A DNA stretch of 64,000 bases from an uncultured Chitinophaga sp. (GTDB lineage: Bacteria > Bacteroidota > Bacteroidia > Cytophagales > Cyclobacteriaceae), in assembly GCA_902168205.1 (NCBI GenBank), contig CABHOK010000003.1, positions 558,001-622,000 on the forward strand, written 5' to 3'. A model generated the notes under the pieces. That model made no database searches, was not told where the DNA came from, and saw only the letters and a list, made by a program, of their open reading frames with translations. Shown piece after piece: positions 45,076-54,493 of this stretch. Every line of letters starts with the position of its first letter. Within the stretch, counting starts at the first letter, position 1. The translations under genes were made by a program, and so were the position numbers.

Positions 45076-45693
45076 TCAGAAAGTATATTCCTTACCGTTA
45101 ATGGAAGCCTTTACCAATTCCGAACTTATACCCCAGCCGGAAATTCTTTTCACGAAGCCTATTCCCGGGGCGAGCACCGTACTATATTCTTCATCTGCCC
45201 ATTGCTCAATGTCATAGCTGAAACTCTTGCAATCGTCCAGCTCGGTTTGCCTTACTTCCAGATCATCAATTTCATCAACCGTAATCGTAGCTTCTGTATC
45301 GTAGCCGGTCTCATATTTCCATGAATCACCGTCATCCGCGTAAAGTCTCATTGGATTTTCTTCCACGGTCGAGCTTTTTCTCCAGGTATATACATACCCT
45401 TGACTCGTAATGCGATAGTACGTAGTGTCGCGTGAAGTATTGTCACCGGCCTTGTAGATGTTCACGAGCTCGAAATACTCATTATTATTGAACGATACTA
45501 CCCGGGTTACTTCGGTTCGCTGTGTATACGTTGCGGGTGGATACTCGGGTATATTAACAAACTCCCAATAGTTCCCGATCTTAAGAGGCAGATACGAGTT
45601 GGTAATACCTCCGTTGGAATCATCATCATCGCAAGCGCTAAAGGCAAATGCCAGTAACGCTATACATGCTATAGCAGTATGTTTAAATTTCAT
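45076..45693 (-). CDS. Hypothetical lipoprotein
   Basis: A 205-residue lipoprotein. The ATG at 45693 (MKFKHTAIACIALLAFAFSAC) gives a textbook lipoprotein signal; the upstream 13 codons are not needed. The Cys is followed by DDDDSNGG, an acidic tether like known surface-export signals. The mature domain is beta-rich (YLPLKIGNYWEFVN, TTYYRITSQGYVYTW, SWKYETGYD, GFVKRISGWG) with the feel of common outer-membrane lipoproteins of this phylum, but no family was assigned. Confidence 0.75.
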   Translation of the reverse strand: MKFKHTAIACIALLAFAFSACDDDDSNGGITNSYLPLKIGNYWEFVNIPEYPPATYTQRTEVTRVVSFNNNEYFELVNIYKAGDNTSRDTTYYRITSQGYVYTWRKSSTVEENPMRLYADDGDSWKYETGYDTEATITVDEIDDLEVRQTELDDCKSFSYDIEQWADEEYSTVLAPGIGFVKRISGWGISSELVKASINGKEYTF

Positions 45694-45774
45694 ACAAAGT
45701 TTAACATTAAGTGTTACAGCTGTTAGACCCACAACGCAACAGAAAGGTTGGGAGCGATTCGATTTTTCTGGGAG

Positions 45775-47130
45775 CTATGCCTTAAACGTCAGATAAAATG
45801 TTGTTTTCTCGTGCGGCACAGAAGTTACTTTTATACTGCCTCCGTGCAAATTCATGATTTGTTTCGACAGACTCAGCCCAATGCCGGTGCCCTCTTTTTT
45901 AGTGGAAAAGAAAGGTATAAATATATCCTGCATTTCCTTCTCGCGTATACCCGACCCATTGTCCGTTATTTCAATAATAACGCGGTTCTCGTGTAGATAG
46001 GCCCGCAGGTATATATGTTTATCAGAAACCTGCTGTAACGCATATATACTGTTCGTGATTAGATTAATGATAACCTGCTCGATTAAATTACTGTCCAATG
46101 ACGCCTGCAGGTTTTCATCAGTCACGTGCCATTGCAGTGCGATGTTGTGTCGCTGCATTTCGGGTTCCATCAGGTTGGCCATGGTCTTCAGGAAAGAATG
46201 TAGCCTCACAGGTTGTATGGCCGGTTTGGGGACGCGCGTAAGTGCGCGGTATTTCTCTACAAAGTCAAGCAGGCCCTCGCTTCGTTTATGAATGGTGTTT
46301 AGCGAGAAGCGAATGTCGCCTAACGTGTCCGTTGTAAGCGCTTCAATGCTTTTTAACTGGCCGCTTTTATCCGTAAGCATACCTTGAATTGTTTCGGTGA
46401 GCGATGCTACAGGCGTTACCGAGTTCATGATCTCATGCGTAAGAATGCGGATCAGTTTATGCCAGGCTTCAATTTCCTTTTGCTCAAGTTCGGTGTGAAT
46501 GTCTTGTATGGTGATGAGGCGATACGATTTGTCGAGTATAAATGTAGTGCTCACTTCAATGGTGAGGTGTGCAGTATTTTCACTTGTCTTGAACTCGATT
46601 AGTTTTCTGCCATGATCACCAACCGAATCTAACGCCTGGGCTACAGTCGGGTGTCTCAATTTAAGCAAGCTCCAGTTGCGATAACCTTCTATGTTAAGGA
46701 GCTTCTCCGCCGTAGCATTTATAACCACGATATCTTCCTCTGCAATGGAAATGATACCGATGGGTAGTCTTGTTACGAGTGCCTGCAGAAACTGGTACTG
46801 CGCTTCCTTTTCAATCTTTACCTGTTTATACGCCTGCAATATAGCATGCATGCTGTCTTCCAGTTCGCGGAACGATTTTCCGAGATGTGCCTGGTGAAAG
46901 GTAATTGTAAAGTCTGCATGTTTGATGCCGAGTAGGAATCGTGATAACTCGCGGTTGGTCTGGTTAACAAAACGGATCAGCTCTATCACCTGGAGTATAA
47001 ATATAGCCGCGAGCGTTAGTTGGTTAAAGAACATCTCCGGTCGTTGTATAACCCAGGCAAAAGCCAGTATAGTACCACACAGGAGCATGATGCGCAGAAT
47101 AACCAATATGCTGAACCGCTTCAGAACCAT
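45775..47130 (-). CDS. NtrY-like sensor histidine kinase
   Basis: A 451-residue kinase starting at ATG 47130 (a TTG two codons upstream is in frame). Two membrane helices (about 5-28 and 37-54) lead to a coiled coil and a PAS-like domain (about 110-210; TRLPIGIISIAEEDIVVINATAEKLL). The HisKA site is ILTHEIMNSVTPVASL (His232), followed by HATPase motifs NLITNSIYAL, ITDNGSGIREKE and GTGIGLSLSKQI. It follows its NtrC-type partner by 21 bases. Confidence 0.93.
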   Translation of the reverse strand: MVLKRFSILVILRIMLLCGTILAFAWVIQRPEMFFNQLTLAAIFILQVIELIRFVNQTNRELSRFLLGIKHADFTITFHQAHLGKSFRELEDSMHAILQAYKQVKIEKEAQYQFLQALVTRLPIGIISIAEEDIVVINATAEKLLNIEGYRNWSLLKLRHPTVAQALDSVGDHGRKLIEFKTSENTAHLTIEVSTTFILDKSYRLITIQDIHTELEQKEIEAWHKLIRILTHEIMNSVTPVASLTETIQGMLTDKSGQLKSIEALTTDTLGDIRFSLNTIHKRSEGLLDFVEKYRALTRVPKPAIQPVRLHSFLKTMANLMEPEMQRHNIALQWHVTDENLQASLDSNLIEQVIINLITNSIYALQQVSDKHIYLRAYLHENRVIIEITDNGSGIREKEMQDIFIPFFSTKKEGTGIGLSLSKQIMNLHGGSIKVTSVPHEKTTFYLTFKA

Positions 47131-47151
47131 AAGCAATCGGTAAGATATATA

Positions 47152-48519
47152 CTATAAACCATGACGTTTCATTCTTCGGTAGAGTGCTGTGCGGGTTAAC
47201 CCGAGCGCGCGGGCCGTGTTGCTTACGTTGCCCTGGTTTTGTTGTAGCGATTGCTGGATAAATACTTTCTCCATTTCATCCAGTGTCTGCGGCAGCATTT
47301 CTTTTTTTACAACATGCTGTATGCCGCTGATGAACAGTTCAGGAGATTCAATCACTTTGCCTTCATTCAGAATTACGGCACGTTCAATGGCATGTTGCAG
47401 CTCGCGTATATTACCCGGCCAGTGATACTTCTTCAGTTTATTCATAACGGCTTTATCGATCTTCATACCCACGCGTTTATACTTTTGTGCATAGCGTGTC
47501 AGAAAATGCTCGGCCAGTAAAGGTATATCATCCACGCGCTCGCGCAGAGAAGGAACGCGAATCTCCACGGTGTTGATGCGGTAAAGAAGATCCTGCCGGA
47601 ATGTTTTCTCAAATACCATTTCATGCAGAGGCATGTTGGTAGCACAAATCAAACGGAAGTCTACCGGTATAGCTTTCGCGGAGCCTACACGTTGTACACT
47701 GCGGTGTTGTAATACCGTCAATAATTTTGCCTGCAGCGCCAGTGAGAGATTGCCGATCTCATCGAGAAACAATGTACCACCGGAAGCAAGTTCAAAGCGC
47801 CCGGCTTTATCCTGGCGCGCATCCGTAAAAGCACCTTTCACGTGGCCGAAGAGTTCACTCTCAAACAACGTCTCACTGATCGCACCGAGGTCAACATTAA
47901 TAAATACATTATTTCTTCGCGATGAACGCTGATGTATAGCCCGTGCTACCAGTTCTTTACCTGTACCATTCTCTCCGAGTATAAGTACATCGGCATCCGC
48001 ATCTGCCACGCGGTTTATGAGTTCGTGTACACGCTGTATGGCAGGTGATTCACCAATGAAATCCGCGTACGCATGGTTGATATCATCGCTTAATTTCTCC
48101 TGCGTCTCTTTCAGTTTTTCAACTTCCTTCTTCGACTTGCGTAACTGCAGCGCAGCAAGAATAGTGGCCATCAGTTTTTGATTCTTCCACGGCTTCAATA
48201 CAAAATCCGTAGCTCCTTTCTTGATCGCCTTTACAGCAAGGTCTATTTCACCATACGCAGTTATCAGGATTACAACGGCCTGGGTATCCGCTTTCAGAAT
48301 TTGATCGAGCCAGTAAAAACCTTCTTCACCATCGTTAACTCCTCGCTTGAAATTCATGTCGAGCAGAATAACATCATACTCGGTAGTCTTTAGCACTGCC
48401 GGTATTTTTTCAGGAGACTCTTCAATGTGTACAAGCGAGAACTCCTGCTTTAAAAACATGCGGGCTGTTTCGAGTACATCGCGGTCGTCATCAATTATCA
48501 ATACCTTCGCGGGAATCAT
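47152..48519 (-). CDS. NtrC-family sigma-54-dependent response regulator
   Basis: A 455-residue regulator: receiver (Asp54 in VILLDMNF), AAA+ activator domain with Walker A GENGTGKE (182-189), GAFTDA (229-234, sigma-54 contact loop, normally GAFTGA), GGTLFLDEIGNL (Walker B) and RLICATNM, and a Fis-type HTH at the C-terminus (NTARALGLTRTALYRRMKRHG). It should activate RNA polymerase with sigma-54 upon phosphorylation. The divergent FtsX permease, with its dyads and -24/-12 promoter, is the likely target. Confidence 0.94.
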   Translation of the reverse strand: MIPAKVLIIDDDRDVLETARMFLKQEFSLVHIEESPEKIPAVLKTTEYDVILLDMNFKRGVNDGEEGFYWLDQILKADTQAVVILITAYGEIDLAVKAIKKGATDFVLKPWKNQKLMATILAALQLRKSKKEVEKLKETQEKLSDDINHAYADFIGESPAIQRVHELINRVADADADVLILGENGTGKELVARAIHQRSSRRNNVFINVDLGAISETLFESELFGHVKGAFTDARQDKAGRFELASGGTLFLDEIGNLSLALQAKLLTVLQHRSVQRVGSAKAIPVDFRLICATNMPLHEMVFEKTFRQDLLYRINTVEIRVPSLRERVDDIPLLAEHFLTRYAQKYKRVGMKIDKAVMNKLKKYHWPGNIRELQHAIERAVILNEGKVIESPELFISGIQHVVKKEMLPQTLDEMEKVFIQQSLQQNQGNVSNTARALGLTRTALYRRMKRHGL

Positions 48520-48559
48520 GTCTGGGTGTACAGATTGGTATGCCGGTAAAAGTATGGAA

Positions 48560-48574
48560 TTGTATCGGATACAA
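48560..48574. promoter_or_regulatory. Upstream dyad 1 (TTGTATC-G-GATACAA)
   Basis: A perfect 7-1-7 palindrome lies about 90 bases upstream of the -24 element of the permease promoter, a typical distance for an enhancer site of an NtrC-type activator. Confidence 0.6.
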
Positions 48575-48582
48575 ACAGCATA

Positions 48583-48602
48583 GTGTATCGAAAACGATAC
48601 AC
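48583..48602. promoter_or_regulatory. Upstream dyad 2 (GTGTATCG-N4-CGATACAC)
   Basis: A perfect 8-4-8 palindrome shares the TGTATC/GATACA half-sites with dyad 1. A lone half-site GATACAC follows at 48655-48661, next to the promoter. Confidence 0.6.
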
Positions 48603-48663
48603 ATTATCGGATCAATTTTTTATAATGAGTGTCTTAATATTTGAAAATCAATATGATACACGT

Positions 48664-48680
48664 CTGGCACCGTCTTTGGA
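48664..48680 (+). promoter_or_regulatory. Sigma-54-type promoter (-24/-12)
   Basis: CTGGCACC-N4-TTTGGA fits the TGGCAC-N5-TTGC consensus, except that the -12 GC reads GG. The GG-to-GG spacing is ten bases, as required. It lies 32 bases upstream of the permease ATG. Confidence 0.6.
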
Positions 48681-48712
48681 TAACGGATGATGAAAAATAA
48701 TGCGGTTAACAC

Positions 48713-51139
48713 ATGATCAGAAACTATCTCATCCTTACGTTCCGGAATTTTCTACGTAACAAGAATTACACGCTCATCAACATTCTGGGCCTTACCATTG
48801 GTATCACGGCTTGCATTATCATCTTCCTGCTCGTTACGTACGACCTGGGCTTTGATAAATTTCATACGCGATACGACCAGATATACCGGGTCGTAATGGA
48901 AAGCAGAACTGCCTCCGGTGAGAGCAATGGTTCCACTACACCATACCCGTTTGTAAAAGCTTTTCGAAATGATTTTGCAGATATACCCCTCGTAACACAA
49001 CTGCATTACCAGGATGAAGTCATGCTGAAAATAGGGGACGAAAAGGTGAAAACGGAAAATATAGTCTTTGCTGATTCACTGTTCTTTGATGTATTTGATT
49101 TTAAAGTTCTCTCCGGAAATCCGCGCGAAGAATTGGGACAGCCCGGTAAGGTATTTCTGACGAAGTCTCTGGCGGATAAAATCATGAAAGGCCGCGACCA
49201 CCTTACAATCAAAATTGATAACCGCGTGGAAGTTGAAGTGGCTGGTATTGTTCAAGACCCTCCGGCAACTTCGCATATAACTTTTTCGATGATCGTATCG
49301 ATGCCTTCCTTTACCGGAGATTTTCTGGGCGGCATGCCGATTGATCAATGGGGATTGACGGCTTCCGGTTATGCTTATTTTTCACTACCTGAAAATATAG
49401 CAGCTACAGATGTCGAGAAACGTCTCGGTCCGTTTGTAGCGAAGTATCATTCGAATGAAGATGCCCAGCGTAAAATGTATAAGCTGCAACCCTTGAAAGC
49501 TATACATTTCGATCAGGCCTATACCGAGAATCCGGGGCCAGCCTTTAATGCATCGTATACCGATCTGCTGGTAATGGGAATACTCGGTGCATTTATACTG
49601 TTCATTGCCTGTATAAATTTTGTAAACCTTGCTACCGCACTGGCTATACGCAAGTCTAAAGAAATTGGTATCCGCAAAACACTCGGAGCAAAACGCGGTC
49701 AGCTTACGGTGTATTTTTTGGGAGAGACACTTTTGTTAACGAGTGTGGCAATTCTGATTTCACTCTGTATTACCGAATGGATTTTACCATGGCTGAACAG
49801 TTTCCTGGAACGCAAGCTGGATCTGAACCTGTTAGCCAATCCGTTGCTACTCATTTTTTTGCTGGTACTCCTTATACTGGTAACGTTCCTTTCCGGGTTT
49901 TATCCTGCTATGATCTTGTCGGGCTATAATCCTGCCATTGTACTGAAGAATAAAATTACAACGCAGGGAAGCTCCGGTGCCGTGGTGCGCAAGACACTGG
50001 TTGTATTTCAGTTTATGATCGCGCAAGTGCTGATCATTGGTACACTCATTATTGCCGAACAAATGCAATATTTCCGAAATAAACCACTGGGGTTTGATAA
50101 GAACGCAGTGATAAATATACCGGTGCCTGATATAAAGGCAGAGCTGATGGAATCGCTTCGTAACCGCCTGGAGCGGAACCCTGCCATACAAAGCCTTTCG
50201 TTCTCGCTGGGTGCTCCTACATCAGACAATAACTTTGGGACAAATTATTTTCTGTCAGAACGAGGCCCTTCTGAATTATATAGTATTGGAGTAAAGCCGG
50301 TTGATAGCCATTACCTCGATACGTATGGCGTAAAACTGAAAGCCGGTCGCTGGTTTACCGAGACCGATGAAAAACTCGCTGACATGAATCTGAAAGATGA
50401 AGAGCAACACCATGTATATATAGTGAATGAATCGGCAGTTAAACGACTGGGTTTTAGCAACCCGGAAGATATACTGGGAAAAAATATAACCACCGGTGTA
50501 TCTAAAATTAATGCGGAGGTTGTAGGTGTGGTGGAGGACTTCCATTCGTCTTCGCTTCATAATTCGATCGAACCGGTGGTGCTGGTCAACTTTCCATATT
50601 TCTATTACGACCTCGGGGTAAAAGTAAATGCGGTCAACTTCAGCGAAACGATAGCGTTCATTGAAAAAGAATGGAGTGCTGTATTTCCGGATTATTATTT
50701 CGAATATGAGTTCCTCGATGAGAAACTTGCCGATCTGTACCGTCAGGATGAGCGCACGTTTACGCTGTTTAAGATCTTTGCCGGTATATCCATCTTTATC
50801 GGGTGTCTGGGACTATATGGATTGATCTCCTTTATGGCGAATCAAAAACTGAAGGAAGTAGGTATACGCAAAGTGCTGGGCGCATCGGTGGGCAGTATCG
50901 TAATGTTATTTTCGAAAGAGTTTATAAAGCTTATCGTGATGGCGTTTATTATAGCTGCGCCACTGGCATGGTATTTCATGAACGAATGGCTTTCCGGTTT
51001 TGCATATCGTACAGGGATACATTGGTGGATATTTTTACTGGGCCTGGTAGCAACACTTGTTATTTCATTGCTTACGGTGAGTTACCGGTCTATACGTTCG
51101 GCTGTGTCCAATCCGGCGGATACGTTGCGAACCGAGTAA
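48713..51139 (+). CDS. FtsX/MacB-type ABC transporter permease
   Basis: An 808-residue permease of the large FtsX-like type found in many Bacteroidota. It has an N-terminal helix after MIRNYLILTFRNFLRNKNYT, a MacB-like periplasmic domain (about 45-275), three helices with the FtsX block (FVNLATALAIRKSKEIGIRKTLGAKRGQL, about 304-332), a second periplasmic domain (about 450-680) and a closing FtsX block (MANQKLKEVGIRKVLGASVGSIV). No ATPase gene is next to it, so it must pair with a distant one. Its promoter is sigma-54 type, presumably driven by the divergent two-component system; likely an envelope-stress export function. Confidence 0.9.
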   Translation: MIRNYLILTFRNFLRNKNYTLINILGLTIGITACIIIFLLVTYDLGFDKFHTRYDQIYRVVMESRTASGESNGSTTPYPFVKAFRNDFADIPLVTQLHYQDEVMLKIGDEKVKTENIVFADSLFFDVFDFKVLSGNPREELGQPGKVFLTKSLADKIMKGRDHLTIKIDNRVEVEVAGIVQDPPATSHITFSMIVSMPSFTGDFLGGMPIDQWGLTASGYAYFSLPENIAATDVEKRLGPFVAKYHSNEDAQRKMYKLQPLKAIHFDQAYTENPGPAFNASYTDLLVMGILGAFILFIACINFVNLATALAIRKSKEIGIRKTLGAKRGQLTVYFLGETLLLTSVAILISLCITEWILPWLNSFLERKLDLNLLANPLLLIFLLVLLILVTFLSGFYPAMILSGYNPAIVLKNKITTQGSSGAVVRKTLVVFQFMIAQVLIIGTLIIAEQMQYFRNKPLGFDKNAVINIPVPDIKAELMESLRNRLERNPAIQSLSFSLGAPTSDNNFGTNYFLSERGPSELYSIGVKPVDSHYLDTYGVKLKAGRWFTETDEKLADMNLKDEEQHHVYIVNESAVKRLGFSNPEDILGKNITTGVSKINAEVVGVVEDFHSSSLHNSIEPVVLVNFPYFYYDLGVKVNAVNFSETIAFIEKEWSAVFPDYYFEYEFLDEKLADLYRQDERTFTLFKIFAGISIFIGCLGLYGLISFMANQKLKEVGIRKVLGASVGSIVMLFSKEFIKLIVMAFIIAAPLAWYFMNEWLSGFAYRTGIHWWIFLLGLVATLVISLLTVSYRSIRSAVSNPADTLRTE

Positions 51140-51279
51140 AACATATAGTATAATTTATTGGTAAGGCCAGTGCGGGGTGACGTGCTGGCTTTACCTGTTT
51201 ATACAGGTATATATAATTGGAGTAACGATAGCTAATCCCGATAATAATTGTCATATTAGGTGACCCTTAATGTTTAGCA

Positions 51280-52191
51280 GTGAACCCTAACCAGTCACCC
51301 CCTCTGCAATATGCTTTGCTTTTGCTCATCCTGATGTTGTCGGGGTGTTCTGAGAAGAAAGCTGATCCGCGAACAAAAGATTTTGCGCTGATAAAAAAAC
51401 TCGTGCCGTATGATGTAACGATGGATGCGCCCATGCAGGGCGACTGGCTTTTTGAACATGAAGAGCATGGACAGAATTTTGAACAGTACCGAAAGTCTGC
51501 ACCGGTGTCGCCCAGTGCTATGCAAAAATATATATACCTTCAGCCCATTGGCACCTTTGCTGCTGACGAGGATAATTTAATACGGTATACAGCAGAATAC
51601 CTGGAAATATTCTTTCATTTGAAAACGATCGTGTTGCCAACCATCCGTGACAGTACTATACCAGCCACGGCACGAAGAACGCGTGAGGAGGGATATGAAC
51701 AATTATTGACGGGCTATATACTGGATCACATGCTGGCAAAAGCTATTCCGGAAGATGCTATTGTGATTATGGGCATTACACAGAAAGATTTATACCCTGC
51801 TGAAGCATGGAATTTTGTTTTCGGGCAAGCCCGTTTAAAAAAGCGTGTAGGTGTATCATCTTTCATTCGCTTTCATGAAGGCGCCCTGAATGATTCTAAT
51901 TTTGGTCTGTGCCTCGAGCGATTCATCAAAACATCCTCTCACGAAATAGGACATATGTTCTCATGCCAGCATTGTACGCATGCCGTATGTGTAATGAATG
52001 GTAGCAATAGTCTATATGAAACAGACGAGCGTCCTAACCGACTATGCTCAGAATGTCTGAAAAAATTATACTGGAACCTGGGCTTCGATGTAAAGAACAG
52101 ATCATTGGCCCTGCAAACCTATTTCAAGAATCACAATCTTACCGAAGACTATCATCTAATAACCCGTGACGTGGGGGAATTGGAGGATTAG
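51280..52191 (+). CDS. Archaemetzincin-like zinc metalloprotease lipoprotein
   Basis: A 303-residue lipoprotein (lipobox MLSGC, Cys23). It starts at GTG; a stop codon lies four codons upstream and the GTG keeps the signal peptide whole. The archaemetzincin motif is visible: HEIGH (221-225), then SCQHC with His231 and Cys232, Cys237 with Met in CVMNGSN, and CSEC (256, 259) holding a second zinc. The Gly that normally follows HExxH at +3 is Ser228. The sequence resembles animal AMZ1/AMZ2 around the motif. A membrane-anchored form is not the usual arrangement, since known archaemetzincins are cytosolic. Confidence 0.87.
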   Translation: MNPNQSPPLQYALLLLILMLSGCSEKKADPRTKDFALIKKLVPYDVTMDAPMQGDWLFEHEEHGQNFEQYRKSAPVSPSAMQKYIYLQPIGTFAADEDNLIRYTAEYLEIFFHLKTIVLPTIRDSTIPATARRTREEGYEQLLTGYILDHMLAKAIPEDAIVIMGITQKDLYPAEAWNFVFGQARLKKRVGVSSFIRFHEGALNDSNFGLCLERFIKTSSHEIGHMFSCQHCTHAVCVMNGSNSLYETDERPNRLCSECLKKLYWNLGFDVKNRSLALQTYFKNHNLTEDYHLITRDVGELED

Positions 52192-52210
52192 CGTGATTGG
52201 AAAATTGTAA

Positions 52211-52276
52211 AATTGAAAATTACAAGATTGCCTGCCTTCAATTTTCGAATTTTGCAATCTTCCAATTTTTCAATTT
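52211..52276. repeat. AT-rich inverted repeat between convergent genes
   Basis: An imperfect inverted repeat: AATTGAAAATTACAAGATTG (52211-52230) against CAATCTTCCAATTTTTCAATT (52255-52275). The middle also contains AATTTTCGAATTTT. It lies at the ends of two convergent genes and may stop transcription or be a dispersed intergenic palindrome. Confidence 0.55.
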
Positions 52277-53611
52277 CTAAAGCAACAACGGCAATCGGAT
52301 GACGCACTTGGTGCCTTTCCCTTCCTCACTCGTGATTTCGAAGCGGCCGTGGTTTACAAGTATGATGCGATCTACAAGCGAGAGACCAAGACCTGCTCCG
52401 GGTATACTGCTGACATTCGAGGCACGAAAGAGTGGTGAACGAATTCTGTTCAGTTCGCTGGCCGGTATACCGATGCCATAATCCTGAACGGCTATAATTA
52501 CTTCTTTTTCGTTGGTGGCCAGTGAAACATTAATCTTGTCCGAAGAGTATTTATAGGCATTGTCCAGAATATTTAACAATGCTGTTTGTAACAACTGTGC
52601 ATTGCCCTGTATATATAGTGATGATGTTTTTCCTTCCTTGATTACCGGGCGCTCGGGGTGATGCATACTGAAGGCTGCGAGTGTTCTGTCTAACAGTTCG
52701 GCTACATCCAGGGAATCAAGTTCGGCTTTGCTGGCACTTTCTTCGAGACGCGCCAGAAGCAGTAGCCCTTGCGTTGTACTGGCCAGTCGTTCGGTTTCCT
52801 GTAGCACTACCTGAAGTGTACGTTGGTATTCTTCAGAAGGACGTTCGCGTGTAAGCGCCAGCTCTACTTCTGCCATGATCGCGGTGAGTGGTGTTTTCAA
52901 TTCGTGCGAAGCATTCTGCACAAAACGTCTTTGCGTAATGAATGCGCGCTCGATGCGGGTAAGCAGTGCGTTGAACGTAAGTATCAGTTCATCGATCTCG
53001 TCAATCGCGCTTTCTTCTTTGTCGATCTTGAGACGGTAACTCAGATTATCATGTGTGATGTGATTTACCTCCTGCACTACACGCTTCACCGGTTGCAAGG
53101 CATTGCCGGAGAAATATAGTCCGGTGAGATAGGAGAGCACAAGACTGATCGCCCAACCCACTACAGTTGCTTTCAGTAGGAAAATTAATTCGCGCTCACC
53201 GGGCAGATCTTTGTCCGAAACAAAAACAAGGTATAAATGTCCGTTTACAACATGCTTGCGTCCTACAGTAGTATATACACCGCGCTCGGCATTGAAAAGA
53301 TCGTTGTCTCGTAAAAATGTTATCCATGTTTTCGGTACAATAAAATCTCCCTGGCGGTGCAGTAATTCTCCTGTCTCAGAAAATATAGAGGTAGAAGGAT
53401 TCACCAGGTTGAATGTACCCGAAGGCATAATGTCTTTTACCTGCGGTGTAGCATAGTGCAATACTTCAAGACTCGACTGTTGTGTTAAGCGATCAACAAA
53501 ATCAGAGTGAACAAAACCTCTTGTAAAAAAATAGATAATGATAAGAATGGCACCGGTAACCAGTGCACTTACAATTGTAAACCGCAGGGCGAGTCGCTGT
53601 CGTATTTTCAC
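52277..53611 (-). CDS. Sensor histidine kinase (HAMP/HisKA)
   Basis: A 444-residue kinase with two membrane helices (about 10-30 and 142-168) around a periplasmic sensor. HAMP (about 172-228), HisKA with FVQNASHELKTPLTA (His236) and HATPase motifs (NILDNAYKYSS, DYGIGIPASE, GAGLGLSLV) follow. The start is GTG, overlapping the regulator's stop as GTGA, so translation is coupled. It pairs with the OmpR-type regulator upstream. Confidence 0.93.
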   Translation of the reverse strand: MKIRQRLALRFTIVSALVTGAILIIIYFFTRGFVHSDFVDRLTQQSSLEVLHYATPQVKDIMPSGTFNLVNPSTSIFSETGELLHRQGDFIVPKTWITFLRDNDLFNAERGVYTTVGRKHVVNGHLYLVFVSDKDLPGERELIFLLKATVVGWAISLVLSYLTGLYFSGNALQPVKRVVQEVNHITHDNLSYRLKIDKEESAIDEIDELILTFNALLTRIERAFITQRRFVQNASHELKTPLTAIMAEVELALTRERPSEEYQRTLQVVLQETERLASTTQGLLLLARLEESASKAELDSLDVAELLDRTLAAFSMHHPERPVIKEGKTSSLYIQGNAQLLQTALLNILDNAYKYSSDKINVSLATNEKEVIIAVQDYGIGIPASELNRIRSPLFRASNVSSIPGAGLGLSLVDRIILVNHGRFEITSEEGKGTKCVIRLPLLL

Positions 53612-54315
53612 GCCTCCGGAAGTTTTAATATATACCCGAAGCCGGTCACCGTGTGAATCAGTTTCGGACGAAACGGTTTATCTACTTTGTTGCGTACATA
53701 GTTAATATATACATCGATAAAGTTTGTGCCGGTCTCAAAATTCAATCCCCATACCGATTCTGCAATTTCCAGTCGTGAGCGAACCTTGCCGGCATTCTTG
53801 GCGAGATACTCGAGCAGGGCATATTCTTTAGCGGTAAGTTGAATTGCCTTACCGGATCGTTTTACTTCACGCGCATCGAAATCAATCTCCAGGTCAGCCA
53901 GTACAAATTTATCCTGCTCACCGGATTCCGGCTGTGTAAAATGATCGGCATATATTTTCTTTCTCCTCGTAAGCGCTTTGATGCGTGCATATAGCTCGTT
54001 GAAGCGAAACGGTTTGGGAAGATAATCATCCGCTCCGGCTTCCAGTCCGGCAACGATATCATCGCTCATGCCGAGTGCCGTCAGCATCAGTACCGGGGTA
54101 ACTTCATCTGTTTCGCGAAGTTGCTTGCACAGCTCCAGTCCGTTCAGCAACGGCAGGTTAATATCGAGGAGCACAAGATCGTAGCTTCCGCTTTTTGCCA
54201 GACGCAATCCGATCTGTCCATCGTATGCAACATCGGTTTCATAACCTGCTTCTGTCAGGCCGCGCTTTAATACTTCCGCGACTTTTGTTTCATCTTCAAC
54301 TACCAGTAGTTTCAT
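53608..54315 (-). CDS. OmpR-family response regulator
   Basis: A 235-residue regulator: receiver with Asp51 (LVLLDINLP), MLTALGMSDD and YLPKPF, and an OmpR winged helix (about 138-230; LTAKEYALLEYLAKNAGKVRSR, FIDVYINYVRNKVD, VTGFGYIL). It overlaps the kinase by four bases and is divergent from the small exported protein at 54494, a plausible target. Confidence 0.94.
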   Translation of the reverse strand: MKLLVVEDETKVAEVLKRGLTEAGYETDVAYDGQIGLRLAKSGSYDLVLLDINLPLLNGLELCKQLRETDEVTPVLMLTALGMSDDIVAGLEAGADDYLPKPFRFNELYARIKALTRRKKIYADHFTQPESGEQDKFVLADLEIDFDAREVKRSGKAIQLTAKEYALLEYLAKNAGKVRSRLEIAESVWGLNFETGTNFIDVYINYVRNKVDKPFRPKLIHTVTGFGYILKLPEA

Positions 54316-54493
54316 AGCAAAGCATTATAAACGCATTTTGTCTATGAATGCAAGCACATGCTGTACATTCTATAGGTATTCTAATTTCTTTCTAATGTCC
54401 TAATTAAATTCTAATTCCACTGTAAGTGTTTCCTAATATCATAAGGCGTGACCTGTACGTAAAATTGTATCAGAAACAAATTACAAAAACGCT

